Below are positions 6,079-9,660 of a stretch of DNA of 9,660 nt, in pieces. Position numbers and translations under genes: made by a program. Where the stretch lies: positions 1 to 9,660 of the forward strand of contig RGVM01000061.1 of NCBI GenBank assembly GCA_010027295.1, written 5' to 3'. This DNA comes from Chitinophagia bacterium. Its GTDB lineage: Bacteria > Bacteroidota > Bacteroidia > Chitinophagales > Chitinophagaceae. The notes under the pieces are model-generated. The model ran no database searches. It was given only the letters and a program-made list of their open reading frames with translations, and was not told the origin of the DNA. How positions within the stretch are numbered: the first letter of the stretch is position 1; every line of letters begins with the position of its first letter.

Positions 6079-6112
6079 AAAGGCGCGGCATCCGTCCGGG
6101 TGCCGCGCCTTT
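6079..6112. terminator. Bidirectional terminator between sbtA and TIG gene
   Basis: A perfect 12-bp stem (AAAGGCGCGGCA, 6079-6090, with its exact complement 6101-6112) encloses a 10-base loop. The stem is GC-rich with AAA on the left and TTT on the right, so it reads as a hairpin ending in a short U run from either strand. It lies in the 64-base gap between the convergent sbtA (plus) and T9SS cargo gene (minus), and very likely ends both transcripts. The U run is only three bases long, so efficiency may depend on the strong stem. Confidence 0.8.
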
Positions 6113-6131
6113 GCGTGGAATCGGACAGCCG

Positions 6132-7418
6132 TCACTGGATGAACAGCGTCCGTGTGATGACGCGGTCGTTGACCTTCGCCTCCACACGGTACATGCCCTT
6201 GCGGAGGAGTTGCAGCGGCACCTGCAATTCCCGGCCGGTCATGGTGAGGACGGGCGATTTGTACACGACGGCGCCGGTGGCATCGGTGATTGTGAGGGTG
6301 ATGCGCACGGTGCGCACCGTCGGCAGTATGATGGCCACCGTGAAGGGTCCGCTACTCGGGTTCGGGTAAACCTTCATGAACAGCGAGTCGGCGGGGCTCA
6401 CCTGCGTGCCGATCGTGAGCGGGAACTCCCTGGAGCTCGTCCAGCAGAGCTTGTCGTCGCTGGTCTCGACCCGGTACATGCCGATGCGGTTGGTACGCAG
6501 GATGCTGTCGGTGCCGACCAGCTGTCCGTTGAAGTACCAGCGGTAGTTGGGTGCCGGGGGCCTGGCGCGGAGTGCCGAGTCGCGGTAGACGATCTCCGAC
6601 ATGGGCCGTTTGTTCAGTATGAACTTCACGGTCGCGGGCTTGGAGAAGCATCCCAGGGCGGCGTTGCCCACCGTCACGGTCACCTGCTGGGTGTTCCGGA
6701 TGTAGGTGTACGACGTCGTGTCTCCCGTGCTCCAGCGGTAGGAGGCCAGCTCGCCGGCGTTCGTGACCCGCAGTTTGAGGATGCTGTCGCGGAAGCACGA
6801 AAGGTCCGTCCTCACCTCGTTTATGATGGGTTGGAAGTTCTTGATGGAGTCGCAGTTGAGGACGAGCGGCTTGATGAAGATGAAGTCGCCCTTGAGTGAT
6901 TGGCCGCCGGGTGTCTTCACACCGACCTGACCGGTTGCACCGGCGCCGACGATGGCGACGACCGTGGTGTCGTTGACCACTTCGAACCGGGCGGCGGGCA
7001 CCCCGCCGAAGGTGACGAGTCCCGTTCCGCCTAGGTTCCTGCCGAAGATGAAGACCTTGGTGCCGACCGTGCCGATGGTGGGCTCGAAGCGGGTGATGAG
7101 GGGGGCCGCCTGCTGCTGGACGTAGATGAACGAGTCGAGGGAGGCGACCTCCGTTCCGGGTCCGTTGACGACGACGCGCCCTGAGGCGCCCGCGCCCACC
7201 ACGGCCTTGACGGAGCTGTCGCTCATCACGGTGAAGGAGGTGGCCATGACCCCTCCGAAGCGCACTTTGTTGGTGGCTCCGAGGTTTCGGCCCACGATGA
7301 GGACCGTGGTGCCTGTGGTGCCCGTCTTCGGCTCGAAGCGGACGATCGAGGGCGTCTGGGTCTGGGCGAATATGCCTTGCGCTAGGAGGCAGAGTATCAG
7401 CGCGGAGTAGAGTTTCAT
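6132..7418 (-). CDS. Secreted IPT/TIG-repeat protein with T9SS sorting domain
   Basis: A 428-aa exported protein. Residues 1-18 are a signal peptide (M-K-L-Y, hydrophobic core, ending in F-A before Q19). Two IPT/TIG immunoglobulin-like repeats follow at 23-100 and 106-183, closely alike: both share R-F-E-P, G-R-N-L-G, F-G-G-V and V-G-A-G-A-S/T-G. The middle (about 184-340) resembles the Ig/PKD-like modules of Bacteroidota surface proteins, with Y-R-W-S-T-G-D-T and Y-R-W-Y-F-N-G-Q and scattered cysteines. Residues 348-428 form a type A T9SS C-terminal sorting domain: V-Y-P-N-P-S-S-G near its start, T-D-A-T-G in the middle, and G-M-Y-R-V-E plus a final T-R-T-L-F-I-Q. It should be exported to the periplasm by Sec, then across the outer membrane by T9SS and anchored or released. 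Its role is unknown; adhesion or glycan binding is plausible. The gene is divergent from the TonB-dependent receptor. Confidence 0.92.
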   Translation of the reverse strand: MKLYSALILCLLAQGIFAQTQTPSIVRFEPKTGTTGTTVLIVGRNLGATNKVRFGGVMATSFTVMSDSSVKAVVGAGASGRVVVNGPGTEVASLDSFIYVQQQAAPLITRFEPTIGTVGTKVFIFGRNLGGTGLVTFGGVPAARFEVVNDTTVVAIVGAGATGQVGVKTPGGQSLKGDFIFIKPLVLNCDSIKNFQPIINEVRTDLSCFRDSILKLRVTNAGELASYRWSTGDTTSYTYIRNTQQVTVTVGNAALGCFSKPATVKFILNKRPMSEIVYRDSALRARPPAPNYRWYFNGQLVGTDSILRTNRIGMYRVETSDDKLCWTSSREFPLTIGTQVSPADSLFMKVYPNPSSGPFTVAIILPTVRTVRITLTITDATGAVVYKSPVLTMTGRELQVPLQLLRKGMYRVEAKVNDRVITRTLFIQ

Positions 7419-7451
7419 ACCATGCGGGGTTGGATTCGTAAACGGAATCGT

Positions 7452-7483
7452 GTAAGGTACGCAATCTTCCCCTCATTCCGAAA
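7452..7483 (-). promoter_or_regulatory. Possible Bacteroidota-type promoter for the TIG gene
   Basis: On the minus strand, TTTC (complement of 7480-7483) is followed after 20 bases by TACCTTAC (complement of 7452-7459). This resembles the Bacteroidota -33 TTTG and -7 TAnnTTTG elements, with one mismatch in the first and two in the second. It would give a leader of about 30 bases before the ATG at 7418. A small inverted repeat (GATTC/GAATC, 7433-7449) falls in that leader. A weak call based on matching only. Confidence 0.22.
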
Positions 7484-7580
7484 TTGAATGGGTCGGATGG
7501 CCGGATGGACAGATGGGCGCCGACCCGGGGCACCCTTCCGGAAGCAACCTGCTGTGGCACGGCTTCATTATCTTCATGCC

Positions 7581-9660
7581 ATGTGCCGTGTCGCGCTGCT
7601 TGCATTGCTTTTTCTATCCATCGGAATCGTCGTCAGGGGACAGTCCCCTGTGCAGACCATCAAGGGCACCGTCGTGGAGCGGGCCATCCGTACGCCGCTG
7701 CCAGGTGCGACGATCGAGTTGCTGGGGACCGACCGCGGGGCAGTGGCCGACTCGACGGGCCGTTTCCGGATGCCGCGGGTGCCGGTGGGGCGGCGGACGA
7801 TCCGTGTCAGCTGTGCGGGCTATCGGCCGGTGCTGCTCTCCAACCTCGCCGTCGAGTCGGGAAAGGAGTTGGAGCTGACGGTGGAGTTGGAAGAGACGCC
7901 CGTGGATCAGCGGGAGATCCTGGTGAGGGGGCGTCCCAACAAGACGCGTCCGCTCAACGAGATGGCGCTCGTGAGCGGCCGCATGTTCAGCGTGGAGGAG
8001 ACGCGCCGCTTCGCGGCCGGACTGAACGACCCATCCCGGATCGCGACGGGCTTCGCCGGCGTGCAGTCGCAGGGCGACGCCAACGCGCTGGTCATACGCG
8101 GCAACTCGCCGAACGGCCTGCTCTGGCGGCTCGAGGGTGTCGACATACCCAATCCGAACCATTTCGCCCGGGTGGGCACTTCCGGTGGCGCCATCTCCAT
8201 ACTGAGCGCGCAGCTGCTCGGGAACTCCGACTTCCTCACAGGGGCCTTCCCCGCGGAGTATGGCAATGCGCTTTCAGGCGTCTTCGACATCCGGCTGCGG
8301 AAGGGTAACCGCGACAGGCGGGAGCACACCCTTTCCGTTAGCACCATCGGCCTCGACTTCGCCACCGAGGGGCCATTGAAAAAAGGCTATGGCGGCTCCT
8401 ACCTCGTCAACTACCGCTACGGTTTCCTGACGCTGATGCAGAAGATCGGCTTCGACATCGGCGACGCCCCCACCTCCTTCTCGGACCTGTCCTTCCACGT
8501 CAGCCTGCCGACACGGAGGGCGGGCACTTTCGGCTTCTTCGGATTCGGGGGCAGGAGCCGTCAGGAGGAGCAGCCCGACCGCGACTCCCTCGGCTGGGTG
8601 CGCAACACGGCCCGTCGCAGCGGCTGGCTAGACGCGGCCCAGACGGGCGCCCTGGGCCTCACCCATAGCCTCAACCTCGGGAAGAAGACCCTGCTCCGCT
8701 CTGTGCTCAGTCTAAACGGATACGCCTATCGCGACAAGGACATGCGCCTCGACCGTTTCAACGGCCCGCTCATCTACACCCGCGACAACCGTTTCGCGGA
8801 GGACAATGCCGTCGCCTCCGTCACCCTCACCCACAAGTTCGACGGCCGCAATCTCCTCAAGGCAGGTGCCTATGCGACGGCCCGCGGGTTCGACCTGCAG
8901 CAGCGCGAATGGGTCACCAACGCCCTGCGCGACAAAGTACGGGACGCCGGACGCACCGGCCTCGCCAACGCCTTCCTGCAGTGGAAGTGGACACCGCTGG
9001 CGCGCCTCTCGGTGATCGCCGGCTTGCATGCACAACGATTCGCCCTCAATGGAACCGCCGTGGCGGAGCCGCGGACGGCGTTGCGATGGACCGACGCCAA
9101 AGGTCGCAGCTACTCCCTCGGCCTAGGCCGCCATTCCCAGGTGCAGCCCCTCGGCAACTACTTCGCACGCGTTAAGGTCGGCAACGACAGCGTCCAGCCC
9201 AACAGGGGCATGGGCTTCAGCCGTGCCGACCACTACGTCCTCGGTTATGCGTATCCGTTGTCTGGCAACTGGAACTTCAAGGCAGAGCTCTACTTCCAGC
9301 GCCTCTACGACATCCCCGTCCACGCCCTCCGCGCCAGCAGCTTCAGCATGGTGAACCAGGACGAGAATTACGCCATCGAGCCGCTCGCCAACAGCGGCAC
9401 GGCCCGCAACGCCGGCGTCGAGCTCACCCTGGAGCGGTTCTGGAACGACCAGATGTACTTCCTCGGCACCATCAGCCTCTACGATTCGCGGTACCGCGGC
9501 TCCGACGGTGTCTGGCGGAACACCCGCTACAACTCCAACGCCATGTCGACCTTTCTGGCGGGGCGGGAATGGGTACTCAGGGGCCGCCGCACCCACACCC
9601 TCGCAGTCGACCTGAAAGTGATGTACGGAGGCGGCGTCCGCGTCACACCGATAGACCTGC
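7581..9660 (+). CDS. TonB-dependent receptor, 3' end outside window
   Basis: An outer-membrane beta-barrel transporter for a large or scarce ligand, energised by TonB-ExbBD. The frame is open from ATG 7581 to the window end (693 complete codons) and is cut by the window edge, not broken. Residues 1-21 are a signal peptide (M-C-R-V, hydrophobic core, ending near R-G-Q). Residues about 25-108 form a carboxypeptidase-regulatory-like domain (I-K-G-T-V, L-P-G-A-T-I-E-L, T-G-R-F-R). A plug domain covers about 130-240, with V-I-R-G-N-S-P-N-G (near 170), L-E-G-V-D-I-P-N-P-N-H-F and the later F-P-A-E-Y-G-N-A-L-S-G-V-F-D-I. From about 245 on, alternating aromatic/polar strands are typical of the barrel. 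The layout is that of Bacteroidota receptors, but it lacks clear SusC features and no susD is seen in the window. The substrate is unknown. It is divergent from the T9SS cargo gene. GTG 7554 is a less likely start. Confidence 0.92.
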   Translation, partial: MCRVALLALLFLSIGIVVRGQSPVQTIKGTVVERAIRTPLPGATIELLGTDRGAVADSTGRFRMPRVPVGRRTIRVSCAGYRPVLLSNLAVESGKELELTVELEETPVDQREILVRGRPNKTRPLNEMALVSGRMFSVEETRRFAAGLNDPSRIATGFAGVQSQGDANALVIRGNSPNGLLWRLEGVDIPNPNHFARVGTSGGAISILSAQLLGNSDFLTGAFPAEYGNALSGVFDIRLRKGNRDRREHTLSVSTIGLDFATEGPLKKGYGGSYLVNYRYGFLTLMQKIGFDIGDAPTSFSDLSFHVSLPTRRAGTFGFFGFGGRSRQEEQPDRDSLGWVRNTARRSGWLDAAQTGALGLTHSLNLGKKTLLRSVLSLNGYAYRDKDMRLDRFNGPLIYTRDNRFAEDNAVASVTLTHKFDGRNLLKAGAYATARGFDLQQREWVTNALRDKVRDAGRTGLANAFLQWKWTPLARLSVIAGLHAQRFALNGTAVAEPRTALRWTDAKGRSYSLGLGRHSQVQPLGNYFARVKVGNDSVQPNRGMGFSRADHYVLGYAYPLSGNWNFKAELYFQRLYDIPVHALRASSFSMVNQDENYAIEPLANSGTARNAGVELTLERFWNDQMYFLGTISLYDSRYRGSDGVWRNTRYNSNAMSTFLAGREWVLRGRRTHTLAVDLKVMYGGGVRVTPIDL

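Noticed and set aside
5156..6187. Long minus-strand frame opposite sbtA
   Set aside because: The product is a His/Arg/Glu-rich low-complexity shadow. The plus strand has the complete SbtA motif set and the frame would cross the terminator hairpin.
6352..7605. Long minus-strand frame of 417 codons over the TIG gene in another frame
   Set aside because: The product is Arg/His/Pro-rich, while the chosen frame has a signal peptide, TIG repeats and a T9SS domain.
7484..8308. Plus-strand frame overlapping the start of the TonB receptor
   Set aside because: It is Gly/Ala/Arg-rich and out of frame with a receptor that shows a signal peptide, regulatory-like domain and plug. It is a shadow.
1..9660. 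CRISPR array, tRNA, rRNA, prophage or defence island
   Set aside because: No regularly spaced repeats, tRNA-like folds, rRNA sequence or phage/defence gene families were seen. The CPBP protease can be linked to immunity, but there is no supporting neighbourhood.

Overview
The window looks like two unlike pieces of DNA joined near position 3000-3045. The right piece (about 3045-9660) is GC-rich, its leucine codons are mostly CTG, and it carries strong Bacteroidota hallmarks. These are a secreted protein ending in a type IX secretion (T9SS) sorting domain, a TonB-dependent receptor with an N-terminal carboxypeptidase-regulatory-like domain, and a tandem-domain universal stress protein. The left piece (1 to about 3000) uses mainly CTC/CTT for leucine. 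It has a Shine-Dalgarno-like site and a sigma70-like promoter, and none of the Bacteroidota hallmarks. Its source cannot be named from sequence alone; a proteobacterial-type genome is my best guess.

Left piece: a 96-aa protein of unknown function (minus, 1-291); a stretch of about 600 bases with no convincing gene; a stand-alone SufS-type cysteine desulfurase (plus, 984-2237); and, convergent with it and only 5 bases away, a CPBP-family membrane protease (minus, 2243-2836). Eleven bases upstream of the protease lies the 3' end of a minus-strand reading frame. That frame continues without interruption into the universal stress protein gene of the right piece, giving a hybrid gene (2848-3771). 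The second Usp domain of the hybrid loses its normal ending and gains about 60 unrelated residues. This is either an assembly or library chimera that happened to stay in frame, or a real recombination junction.

Right piece: the Usp gene lies downstream of a LysR-type regulator (minus, 3838-4791) that resembles the CbbR/CmpR inorganic-carbon regulators. Divergent from it is a two-gene unit: a 79-aa protein with two predicted membrane helices (4875-5114), then sbtA, a sodium-dependent bicarbonate transporter (5111-6067), overlapping by ATGA. The 83-base divergent spacer holds a TTA-N8-TAA palindrome and a repeated CTTATGAC half-site, as expected for a LysR-type operator. This suggests a carbon-responsive bicarbonate uptake module. 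No SbtB (PII-like) gene lies beside sbtA. A strong symmetric hairpin terminates sbtA and the converging gene.

At the far right, an IPT/TIG-repeat T9SS cargo protein (minus, 6132-7418) and a TonB-dependent receptor (plus, from 7581, running off the window end) are transcribed divergently from a 162-base spacer.
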